Origin: JAPLHP01 sp963720375
Lineage (GTDB): Bacteria; Chloroflexota; Dehalococcoidia; UBA2247; RBG-13-53-26
Length of the DNA stretch: 47,444 nucleotides
Reading direction: 5' to 3'
NCBI GenBank assembly: GCA_963720375.1
Contig: CAVRFM010000018.1
Location: forward strand, 1 to 47,444
Shown here: one piece after another, positions 6,065-13,877 of the stretch
How the letters are laid out: every line of letters starts with the position of its first letter
Position numbering within the stretch: position 1 is the first letter of the stretch
The notes under the pieces: model-generated
Databases searched by the model: none
What the model was told of the DNA's origin: nothing
What the model saw: only the letters and a program-made list of their open reading frames with translations
Program-made: the position numbers and the translations under genes

Positions 6065-7492
6065 CTATGGAGTCCTGTGACTGAGTCGTTTCTTAAGGAT
6101 GAACACTACTGCACAGGCGGCGACGATACCGGCGATAGCACCTGCCACCGGTATAAAAATGCTTCTGCTGCCCGCTGTTTCCGAACCTGTTGTGCTCAAT
6201 TCTGTTGAGGGGGTTATGAGCTGCCCGTATATACCGGTACCTGTGCCGACGTACAGGTAAGCCCCTTCATTGTCTGCGGCTTCTACTACTTGCGGAGCCA
6301 GCCCTACTTTTTGCATAAGAGTTGTCACGACGCTTCTAGCTGTGCTTGAAGAGGTTGTAGTCGCCACTGCTGTACCTGCGCCACCCGAGGATTCTACACC
6401 GATGATGACGTAAATCTCAGTGCCCATGGGGTATTCGCATCCCAGCACCCATGTATCGGAGTCGCCCGGCAGATAGTAGATGAATCTGTTGAAGGCGACG
6501 TAGGGGACCTCGGCTGCACTGTTCAGCGGATCCTCACCGATGGTAATGGTAGCCTGGTTGTTATTGAAGCCCGGGTTCATGCTGAAGGCTTTGTTGAGGC
6601 CTTCCAGGGGCAGGGCTTCCCAATCGCCTCCGATGGCTTTCTTGTACACGATCTTCAAGCCTGGTTGGGGTTTGTTGTAATTCCAGAAGTTATCAAACTG
6701 ATCCGTTTTCTGGTCAAAGCTCTTATTAAACTCGGGAAGGAGCGTGCTATTGTAGTATTCATCGAAGCTCTGTTCATAGTAGGTCGTGAAGTTGTCGTCG
6801 AGTTCACCGCTGTAGTTGGCAAAATATTTGCTTTGAAACTGGTCAAACATCTTCGTGAACCGGTCATCCCAGTCACCAGTACTGCTCTGTTTATGCCCCT
6901 CGCCCTTACCGAAGAGCTTATAGACCAGCTCATCATAGAACCCGTTGTGCGCCTCGTCATGGAACTCACTAAGAGCTTTTTCTTTCTCCTGCGCCATCAT
7001 CTCCTTTATGGCCTTGTCCTTATAGGCGTTAAGGAAATCCTGATAGACTTGCTCGTTGTAGTCCTTGCCGCAGGCATAGACGTTTCCATTTGAATCTATG
7101 GATAGGGCGGTAATGATAGTGTCTGCTTTGTCGAAGCTGCTTTCGACTGTCCATCCGGAGTTGCTATCGCCCGTTATGCGATAGATGCCGCAGACGAGAG
7201 GATATCCATAGCTGTCATACAGACCGTTGTTCTTCACCTGGTCGTCAGTTACCGGCGTTGCGGTTTCGTCAGAGTAGTAAGCTGCGACATATATAACCGT
7301 CGTGCTGTTCTCTGAGGTGATGAGGATGTCGCTGATGTTGACATCGCCCTTCAAGGCATACCATTTATTGGTGCCCTGAGTGTTTTCTATGAGCTGCTTG
7401 TTTTCGGCATCGGTTCTATGGATCAGAATCTGTGTCCAGTCCTTACCCTGTTGAGCAGGCCCGGACGTCAAAGGACTGGGATTTTGCTGCAC
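6065..7492 (-). CDS. C-terminal part of the exported propeller protein, with membrane anchor
   Basis: 475 residues in a frame different from the upstream 978-residue part. It has no signal peptide, and its GTG has no ribosome binding site, yet it ends in a single membrane helix (about residues 444-467: SIFIPVAGAIAGIVAACAVV) plus KKR, a classic exported-protein anchor. The frame stays open upstream through YDNSTQVQQ to a TGA at about 7512. This points to one ancestral gene split near 7505-7530. Residues 1-150 are beta-rich propeller-like sequence. Residues about 155-290 are a helical stretch very rich in Phe, Tyr, Asp, Glu and Lys. Residues 290-440 return to beta-rich and Ser/Thr-rich sequence. 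Alone it could not be exported. Confidence 0.75.
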   Translation of the reverse strand: MQQNPSPLTSGPAQQGKDWTQILIHRTDAENKQLIENTQGTNKWYALKGDVNISDILITSENSTTVIYVAAYYSDETATPVTDDQVKNNGLYDSYGYPLVCGIYRITGDSNSGWTVESSFDKADTIITALSIDSNGNVYACGKDYNEQVYQDFLNAYKDKAIKEMMAQEKEKALSEFHDEAHNGFYDELVYKLFGKGEGHKQSSTGDWDDRFTKMFDQFQSKYFANYSGELDDNFTTYYEQSFDEYYNSTLLPEFNKSFDQKTDQFDNFWNYNKPQPGLKIVYKKAIGGDWEALPLEGLNKAFSMNPGFNNNQATITIGEDPLNSAAEVPYVAFNRFIYYLPGDSDTWVLGCEYPMGTEIYVIIGVESSGGAGTAVATTTSSSTARSVVTTLMQKVGLAPQVVEAADNEGAYLYVGTGTGIYGQLITPSTELSTTGSETAGSRSIFIPVAGAIAGIVAACAVVFILKKRLSHRTP

Positions 7493-7505
7493 CTGGGTAC
7501 TGTTG

Positions 7506-10442
7506 TCATATCACCCATAGTCCACCGAAGACACGTTCTTGTTGATCTCCTCCCCATCCCCAGATTCCGGTGTCATAGCCGACGAAGACGCGGCTGCTGT
7601 TGTTCGGATCAATGGCTATAGCAGCGACGTTGCCGCACCAGTTGGGCCAGGAACTATTGACGGACAGTTCTGTAGAACTGATCTGCTGCTGCGGTCTCCC
7701 CATGCTCTTCCAGTGGGCGCCGCCATCCGTCGTTTTGAACACCCTGTCGCCCGATTCTGTGCCTACATAGACGGTGTTGCCCGTTGGATCAGTGGTATCC
7801 ATATCCACTACCTTGTACTGTGCCCCATTGCCATCCGGGTCCATGGGGGTGGACCACGTGGGATTGCTGTTGAAGTTGGATACTCTGTACACACCGGACT
7901 TAGCGACCGCCCAGCCGTTGTCGCCTGAGGCGTCGAGAACCAGATCTTTTATCTGGACCGCCTCAATGCCCTGGTTCATTTCGTAGAAGTGATAGCCTGC
8001 ATCGGTGCTGTATCCCACCCCTCTTGATGTCGGTATGTAGAGCACCTGAGGGTCATTAGGGTCAATTTGAACGCAAGACGAAGTTGGATAGGCTTTATCG
8101 TTATCTTTACGCGGAAGATTGGTCCACCCAAGGCCCTTGTCGCTGCTGACCATGGTGCCGCAGAAGGCATCGTACCCTGTGACGGTTTCAATGAAGGCGA
8201 ATTCATCGCCTATGCCGCTGTATTCATTATCCAGAGTCACCGTCTGCCAAATGATTCCGTCCTCGGAGTAGGCTATGGCGTTGTTGCTGCTCGTGCCGGA
8301 GGAGCTGCCCCATCCTCCCAGGAATAGCCGCCCATCCGGGCCAACCCCAAAAGCGCGCCATTGATAGGAAGTGCCGCTGTTACTTGGGGTATTGATTTTG
8401 GTAAAGGTGGTCGAGCTGCTCAACGCATCGTACGCATCCGAAGATTTATAGATCTCGGTGCCGATTTGCATATCGCTGCCCATCGCATTGTTGTTCAGGA
8501 GGTATATACAACCATCGTTGGGGTCAATGGCCATCTTTTCCGGCCAGAAACCGGGGGTGCTGGTAATCTGTACCTGTCCGCCGGCGGTGAAGGTTCCGTT
8601 ATCACTCAGCGTGCCAAAGTAGAGGTTGCTGCCAGGTTGGCCCTGGACCCAATTGCCGTTATCCCAGTAGCCGTCTCCCCAGGAGGAATTGACATAAAAC
8701 ATGTGCCCGTTGTAAATGAGAGGATTGCCACCGTTCCCGGATTTGATGTCAACCAGGGTTGGCTCTGTCTTTCCGTCTGTACTGTACAAACCGTTTGCAG
8801 ACATGTTGTCGCTGTTTGGTACTCCTTCAAAGAAGAGGAGCCCGGACGTGCTGTCTCCGGCGAAGCTCGACCGGATTTGCCACTGGGAGCCTTCTCCCAT
8901 GCTGGGTACTGCCGCAAATTCGCCATATGTCGGAGGGCTGGTGGAGTGGTCGATCTCAGCATAGTAGACTGTGGTAGGATTGTTGTTTGGCTGGCCGGTG
9001 TTTGCCTGCTGATTCTCTCTTTCTCTGATGAAGATGCCAGACTTGTTTCCACCCAGGTCGATGACTTCAATGTCCTCGACATTGGTCTGGTCTGGCCTTT
9101 CCCAGGCCTTGGTAAAGCTGTATCCGGCATCGTTGCTGACCGCTATTCCACAGTCTGTTCCGACGTAGAATGTATTTTCAGCGTTCGGATCGAATGCTAT
9201 GGCACCTGGATGAGGCCAGACGTTTCCGGTCCGCGGAAGCATGCCCCAAACAGCGCCTTCGTCGTCGCTGATCATGTTACCGGTAATGGGATCATATCCG
9301 CCTGAGCCGTTGTCAATGAACGCGAAGTTCGGTCCCTGCCAGGCCCAGCAATATTGGTCCCTGGTGCCGGTTTCCCAAGTGGCGCCATCGTCTGTCGAGT
9401 AGACAACTACTGACTCATTGTTGCCATTTTCCATCTCTTGCCATCCGGCAAGATAGATGTTGCCATCCGGCGCAATTCCAAGGGATTGATATTGCCTTAC
9501 CAGCTCAGATGTGCCACTTGGCGGGGTTATTTGGGTAAAGGTGGTTGAGCTGTTTAAGGCATCATACGGATCTGACGATTTGTAGATTACGCCGTCTATA
9601 TCATTGCCGCTCCAATAAGCGCCGCAGTCGAGGATGTAGACCAGATTGGTGACCGGATCGATAACCGGAGCCATTATCTGCCCTTTGGTGTAGTTCTCTT
9701 TCAACACAATGCGTGATTGACTATCCTCGGTAAAAGCTCCGGTTGCTGGGTCTATCGTCCCAAAGCGTAAGCGAAGGATGCTGGTTTGATTATCGGGGGA
9801 CTGGGTTTGATTGTCGGAGGTTTGATTGTCGGAGGACTGGGTTTGCTTCATGGAGGGCCAGGTTTGTTCCACAAACAACATGTGGCCATTATGTATCGTT
9901 AATGAGTTGACACCTCCCAACCCCGAACTGGGACCAAAATTATCTTCCGGCGCAAACTCGAGTTTGGTTAGTGAACCAGCCTCTGTGGTACATCTGTAGA
10001 TGCCGGGTTGGCGGCTGGTGTTGTCTGTTGTTCCAGATGCAGACTGGTCTGGCGACCAGGCAAAATAGAGCCATCCGGAAGCTTGGTCGACGGCAAATGT
10101 CTGAATGACTCCGAAGCCGGCCTCGGCGTCCAGGTCCGGTATTATCTGGAATTTCACGTTATTGAAGGGGTCTGCATCAGTGTGGTTGATGTCAGCATAG
10201 AAAATCGAGTTTGCGCTCTGGGTAGAGACGAAAACTCGCGTTTGATTGTCACCAAGGTCAAGGGTTTCAATCCAGATGATGCTGCCTCCATAGAGGCCTG
10301 CAGTATCCGGTGTGGCCGGATTTGCTTCTGCTACCACTCCCCTGACGGGAGAAATGAGAAAAGAGGCAGACAGCATTACCAGGGTTACAACGAAGGCTGC
10401 AGCGAAAACAGGGAATACCTTTTTAAGTTTATTTCGCATCAT
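7506..10442 (-). CDS. large exported beta-propeller (BNR/WD40-like) surface protein, N-terminal part
   Basis: 978 residues with a clear signal peptide (KK near the start, then about 20 hydrophobic residues, cleavage near residue 35-40). The body is made of repeated blades with patterns such as IAPDGNIYLAGW, SDDEGAVWGM, TDDGATWET and AFDPNAENTFYVGTD. These recall sialidase/BNR and Vps10-like propellers. It is internally duplicated: the part at about 50-470 matches that at about 480-870 (YKSSDPYDALNSSTTF against YKSSDAYDALSSSTTF). A DNQT repeat lies near residues 199-219. The start has a good AAGGAGA site. The last residues, after about GIWGW, may already be out of frame, since the neighbouring frame reads GEEINKNVSSVDYG. 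Function is probably surface or S-layer-like; no enzymatic residues are recognisable. Confidence 0.85.
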   Translation of the reverse strand: MMRNKLKKVFPVFAAAFVVTLVMLSASFLISPVRGVVAEANPATPDTAGLYGGSIIWIETLDLGDNQTRVFVSTQSANSIFYADINHTDADPFNNVKFQIIPDLDAEAGFGVIQTFAVDQASGWLYFAWSPDQSASGTTDNTSRQPGIYRCTTEAGSLTKLEFAPEDNFGPSSGLGGVNSLTIHNGHMLFVEQTWPSMKQTQSSDNQTSDNQTQSPDNQTSILRLRFGTIDPATGAFTEDSQSRIVLKENYTKGQIMAPVIDPVTNLVYILDCGAYWSGNDIDGVIYKSSDPYDALNSSTTFTQITPPSGTSELVRQYQSLGIAPDGNIYLAGWQEMENGNNESVVVYSTDDGATWETGTRDQYCWAWQGPNFAFIDNGSGGYDPITGNMISDDEGAVWGMLPRTGNVWPHPGAIAFDPNAENTFYVGTDCGIAVSNDAGYSFTKAWERPDQTNVEDIEVIDLGGNKSGIFIRERENQQANTGQPNNNPTTVYYAEIDHSTSPPTYGEFAAVPSMGEGSQWQIRSSFAGDSTSGLLFFEGVPNSDNMSANGLYSTDGKTEPTLVDIKSGNGGNPLIYNGHMFYVNSSWGDGYWDNGNWVQGQPGSNLYFGTLSDNGTFTAGGQVQITSTPGFWPEKMAIDPNDGCIYLLNNNAMGSDMQIGTEIYKSSDAYDALSSSTTFTKINTPSNSGTSYQWRAFGVGPDGRLFLGGWGSSSGTSSNNAIAYSEDGIIWQTVTLDNEYSGIGDEFAFIETVTGYDAFCGTMVSSDKGLGWTNLPRKDNDKAYPTSSCVQIDPNDPQVLYIPTSRGVGYSTDAGYHFYEMNQGIEAVQIKDLVLDASGDNGWAVAKSGVYRVSNFNSNPTWSTPMDPDGNGAQYKVVDMDTTDPTGNTVYVGTESGDRVFKTTDGGAHWKSMGRPQQQISSTELSVNSSWPNWCGNVAAIAIDPNNSSRVFVGYDTGIWGWGGDQQERVFGGLWVI
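9783..9845 (-). repeat. short tandem repeat encoding SDNQT units
   Basis: Three to four copies of GGTTTGATTGTCGGA (plus strand, one copy with changes), separated by GGACTG. They encode repeated DNQT peptides in the propeller protein. Copy number is probably variable by slippage, and each unit contains an N-x-T sequon-like triplet. Confidence 0.75.
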
Positions 10443-10734
10443 CTATTATCTCCTTCATCCATCGCGGCTCTTTTACCTCACATTGGATTTATAATTTATA
10501 AGATTTTTTCGCCTATGTACTATTTAACCACGAAAAGGTTACGGTTGTGTCACAGAGAAGCCTGGGGATGTCACAGAACAGTCACAGGAACGGGCTGCAG
10601 GACGTTGGCAGTTGACCTATTGGTATTGAACTGTCAGCGAAAATGTGACAAACTGGAGATATAACTTAGCGGGCGCTTAGGGGCTTGATCCTGCTCTCTA
10701 GAGGCAGTAGATTACATCATGATTGGACAAATTC
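10443..10734. other. intergenic region upstream of the propeller gene
   Basis: 292 bases without a gene. It holds the propeller's ribosome binding site (AAGGAGA), AT-rich -10 candidates (TATAAA, minus strand, at 10488-10493 and 10495-10500; TTAAAT at 10522-10527), and three GTCACAG repeats further upstream. Confidence 0.5.
10549..10587 (-). promoter_or_regulatory. direct repeats resembling a Pho box (response-regulator site)
   Basis: On the minus strand CTGTGAC occurs three times (plus-strand GTCACAG at 10549-10555, 10570-10576 and 10581-10587). Two copies are 11 bases apart and the third is 21 away, that is one and two helical turns. Seven-base direct repeats with a 4-base spacer are typical of PhoB/OmpR-family sites, and CTGT-A- resembles the PhoB half site CTGTCAT. 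It lies about 107 bases upstream of the propeller start. Assignment to phosphate control is inference only. Confidence 0.45.
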
Positions 10735-11569
10735 TTAGTCTAAGACCACTTTCTCCAACAACCGGTAAAACATCCATTCTGGCAACAACCGGCGCATGAG
10801 CGATACCTGCCAGGCATCATTGCCAACCAGAAACCGCAGACGCCAACCGGCATCCGTAGCCGCTTGATAAATGGTTCGCGCCACGACCCGCGGTTCGGTG
10901 CCGGCGCGTGCCGCATTCTCGCCCGTGAGCTTCTGCCCGCGTTTCAGGATGTTGCCATAAGCTTCCGTCAAGGCCGTGCTGTCTGCTGTTTCCATGTGAG
11001 CGGTCATAAAAGTCCGTCTTAATAACGCCCGGCTCGATCATTTTAACCTTGATGTTCAGCGGCTTTAACTCATACTGCAGCGCCTCCGAAAAGCCCTCTA
11101 CCGCCCATTTGGTGCTGTTATAGAGAGTGTAGAGCGGAAAACCAATCCGCCCCCCCATCGATGCCACATTGATCAGGACTCCGCCTTTCTGCTTTCGGAA
11201 AAGGGGTAGAAATTCGCGCGTTACCTCCATGAGCCCAAATACATTGGTATTGAACTGCTGTGCCGCCTGCGCCCGGGTTGTCGCCTCAAACGGACCATAT
11301 ACCGCATAGCCTGCATTATTCACCAGCACATCAACTTTCTGATACCTATCGAGCGCGTATTGAATGGCCGCGCGGATGGAAACGCTGTCCATCACATCCA
11401 GATGCACCAGATCCGGCAGTCCTTTTTCATGCAACGGCGTGCGGCGCTTTTCGGGATTGCGCATCGTGGCAATGACATTCCACTTCCGTTCAAAAAAGTA
11501 CAGCGCTGTCTCCAGCCCAATGCCACTGGAAGTGCCGGTAATCAATACGGTTTTGTTAGTATTGCTCAT
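10735..11569 (-). CDS. short-chain dehydrogenase/reductase, frameshifted near 10996
   Basis: An SDR with the Rossmann motif TGTSSGIG (residues 11-18), NNAGYAVYG (NAG motif) and the catalytic Ser-Tyr-Lys set (NVASMGG, then Y-x-x-x-K in LYNSTKWAVEG). The NAD(P)-dependent substrate is unknown. The frame from 11569 is good up to TDFYDRS. It then reads an unrelated low-complexity tail to 10817, while the next frame continues sensibly as METADSTALTEAYGNILK to 10735. One extra base at about 10996 accounts for this. The restored length of about 278 residues is normal for classical SDRs of this type. The start ATG lies just after a GGAGATGG ribosome binding site. Confidence 0.8.
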
Positions 11570-11594
11570 ACCATCTCCATTCCGGGTCTGGTCA

Positions 11595-12206
11595 TCAGCC
11601 CTCTTCAGTGTCTTCTGAAGGAACCGGGGACTTTCTTTTCTCCTTCTCTCTTTGTCGTTTTACTGAAGCTATAGGCTGGGTCTCTGCCTCCCTTTCCCGC
11701 GGCCACAGGAAAACGCGGTAGAAAAGCAGAACAACAAAGAGTATCAGAATGAAGGTCATCATGGTAAACCAGGCGGGTGTACCTCTCGTCATGGTTAAGA
11801 GGGCTGCCCACCCTGCTATGCCGAAGCAGTAGAACATGACATAGGCTATATGAAGACTCCATAGGTTCTCCCAGGCTCCTTTTATGCCCTTTTTCTCCTC
11901 CCCTCCTTCGACAAACCTGCGGTAGTCTCCCAAACCCAACTCGACATCCATCAACGTGCTGGCTACTCTGGAATAGCGCACGGAAAGCACTCTCAGGGCA
12001 TGGTTGGTGAAGAAGCCGAAAAGCGCTAGCGACAGCCCAAAGGCAGCTATGTACCAGTGGATCAGGCCCTGCCATGATATTATGGCCAGCAATGCTGCGA
12101 ATACGACGGCCATGCTATTCGTCAGCCACAGACGCGAACTCTCCTGCTGCCTGGCCTGTAGCCAGTATTGTCCAAAAGCCACATAAGCACTTTCCTCGCG
12201 GTTCAT
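11595..12206 (-). CDS. hypothetical four-helix membrane protein
   Basis: 203 residues with hydrophobic segments at about 29-46, 50-67, 120-143 and 148-167, and a long charged C-terminal tail (about 170-203, many Lys, Arg and Glu). A cytoplasmic loop (about 75-115) carries charged helical sequence. I do not recognise the family. It is probably co-transcribed with the minus-strand genes upstream (36 bases separate it from the preceding hypothetical). Confidence 0.75.
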   Translation of the reverse strand: MNREESAYVAFGQYWLQARQQESSRLWLTNSMAVVFAALLAIISWQGLIHWYIAAFGLSLALFGFFTNHALRVLSVRYSRVASTLMDVELGLGDYRRFVEGGEEKKGIKGAWENLWSLHIAYVMFYCFGIAGWAALLTMTRGTPAWFTMMTFILILFVVLLFYRVFLWPREREAETQPIASVKRQREKEKRKSPVPSEDTEEG

Positions 12207-12242
12207 TTTCTACCCCCATCTATTATGATGCTGGAGCCCCCG

Positions 12243-12941
12243 TTATCTCTTGCGGAAGAGGTCGAGGAATCTGTCTTCATATTCATTGAACAACCCCCAT
12301 TGCCTCAGTTCCGCTTCCAATTCAGATACTTTGGCCCTTTCGTTCATAGCTTCTCTAAATAGCTGTTCAATCAAATGTCTGGTGTGTCTGGGGATACCGC
12401 CGCTATCTACGTCCAGGAGTCCTCTCACGCCCAGTTCCATCACGTTGCCGGTCAAGGATCGCTGAGTTATATCGTGGATAAACTTCATCAGTGAAATGTC
12501 CCATAGCTCATCAATGCCTTTGATTATTGTTGCCAGGGGATTCTGCTCTCTATCTATTTTCTGACTGATGTTGTGTACCACTGCTTCCATGGGACTGGAT
12601 AGCACATTAGTCTCTGCAGGTTCGTTCCTGTATCGATATAGGAGGCCAGGCTCATTGAGGCCATAATTACGAATCAAGTAGTCGGCATATTCCTTTCCGT
12701 GTTCAAAGCCATTAAAGAGGTTCATCAGGTAGTATGGAGTAATGATCTTCGGTCTTTCGGCAATGACCCTGCCTTCCCTGACTACTGTTTCTTCCTCTTG
12801 GTTCATTAGCTCGGCGTATACAGGCTGTGTGAGCAGGTAGTAATAGATATCTGTGATACCGAAGGTAGCCAAGTTCTGCTGGGGAGGTCTTATTAACTCC
12901 GTGTGTTCGATAGCATATTTGATTCTATTATCTATTTCCAT
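12243..12941 (-). CDS. conserved hypothetical soluble protein
   Basis: About 232 residues starting at ATG 12941. A TTG at 12971 would overlap the upstream stop and add 10 residues. The protein is mostly helical and charged, with no membrane segment, signal peptide or metal motif. A recognisable trait is the conserved-looking ITPYYLMNLFNGFEHG segment and a C-terminal coiled-coil-like stretch (AMNERAKVSELEAELRQ). Function unknown. It lies between a metallo-beta-lactamase-fold gene and a membrane protein on one strand. Confidence 0.75.
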   Translation of the reverse strand: MEIDNRIKYAIEHTELIRPPQQNLATFGITDIYYYLLTQPVYAELMNQEEETVVREGRVIAERPKIITPYYLMNLFNGFEHGKEYADYLIRNYGLNEPGLLYRYRNEPAETNVLSSPMEAVVHNISQKIDREQNPLATIIKGIDELWDISLMKFIHDITQRSLTGNVMELGVRGLLDVDSGGIPRHTRHLIEQLFREAMNERAKVSELEAELRQWGLFNEYEDRFLDLFRKR

Positions 12942-12967
12942 CCGGTTTGACCTGCTGTCACATTCTA

Positions 12968-13738
12968 TCAAATCAGGAACTTGACTGCTCTGAAATTGCG
13001 CTCTACATGCGCCTTGCCTTGTATGATGCTGCCCATTTCGGTGGAATGACCGGGGAGCAGGTATTCCGCATCCAGGGCGGAGAGCTTCTCAATGCTTTGT
13101 TTGAGGGTGGTAATGCTTCCGCCCGGGAAATCGGTTCTGCCCACGCCTCCGAAGAAGACCAAATCGCCTGTTATGAGGACCTTTTTATCCGGCCAGTAGA
13201 TACTTATTGAGCCTGGAGAATGTCCGGGTGTGTGCAAGATTTGCAGGTCTATCCTCTTTTCATCTCTGCCCAGGCTCAGATCACCTTCCGTCAGGTAGAT
13301 AAACGGTTCAAGTTTGGCCATTTTCATACCGAACATGCCAAACATTCTTTCTCCCACTGTCCGGTAGTATTCCTCCTCTTCTCTGGATAGGGCAGTAAGA
13401 GCCTGGCTCACTTTCCCCTTTGTTTCCTTCAGTGCGCTTTTCTGAACTACAGCTTCTGTTGCCTGGCAATGATCAGGATGAGTATGGGTGTTGATGATCA
13501 GGCCGATGTCTTCCACATTGAATCCATCCTGCTGCATCACAGCCGTAAGAGAATCGAAGCAGCGTTCTCCCACCTCATTAACCGTAAATCCTGGGTCGAT
13601 AATGACGTGCGGCCGGTCTCCCCGCAGGACGTTGGCGAAAAGATAGGTATTGGCATTGTTCCCTCTACCCTCCCAGATGTAGCAGGCCAGACCATCAACC
13701 GGTTTTATCGATCTGTGCAGCGTATTAAGCATGTTCAT
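12968..13738 (-). CDS. metallo-beta-lactamase-fold hydrolase (glyoxalase II-like)
   Basis: 256 residues. Metal ligands are visible: H85-T-H87-P-D89-H90 (THTHPDH), a later HTPGHSPGS histidine, the bridging Asp in TGDLVF, and LLPGHS near the C-terminus. The VGRTDFPGG loop is typical of the glyoxalase II/persulfide dioxygenase/MBL-fold subgroup, so the substrate is probably a thioester or a small thiol conjugate. An insertion rich in Lys/Glu/Met (about 100-140) separates the first and second metal motifs. The start ATG follows AGAAGG. It is intact and downstream of mfd on the same strand. Confidence 0.85.
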   Translation of the reverse strand: MNMLNTLHRSIKPVDGLACYIWEGRGNNANTYLFANVLRGDRPHVIIDPGFTVNEVGERCFDSLTAVMQQDGFNVEDIGLIINTHTHPDHCQATEAVVQKSALKETKGKVSQALTALSREEEEYYRTVGERMFGMFGMKMAKLEPFIYLTEGDLSLGRDEKRIDLQILHTPGHSPGSISIYWPDKKVLITGDLVFFGGVGRTDFPGGSITTLKQSIEKLSALDAEYLLPGHSTEMGSIIQGKAHVERNFRAVKFLI

Positions 13739-13877
13739 TGTTCTGCCTTCTGACCTTGAAGCTATCTACAGTATAGCCTAAAATGTGAGCACGGGTGAAC
13801 CATGCCCCATCGGATTTGAGCAGGCGTCGCTACGATCCTGCCTGAGGTACTGCTGTAAACCCGATATGGATTGCCTC

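Noticed and set aside
8361..9305. 314-codon plus-strand frame inside the propeller gene
   Set aside because: Antisense to a clear signal-peptide propeller protein; hydrophobic/Gly/Val pattern is what the reverse of the repeats produces.
10735..11007. Separate 90-residue gene
   Set aside because: It is the displaced C-terminal end of the SDR gene and continues it without overlap loss.
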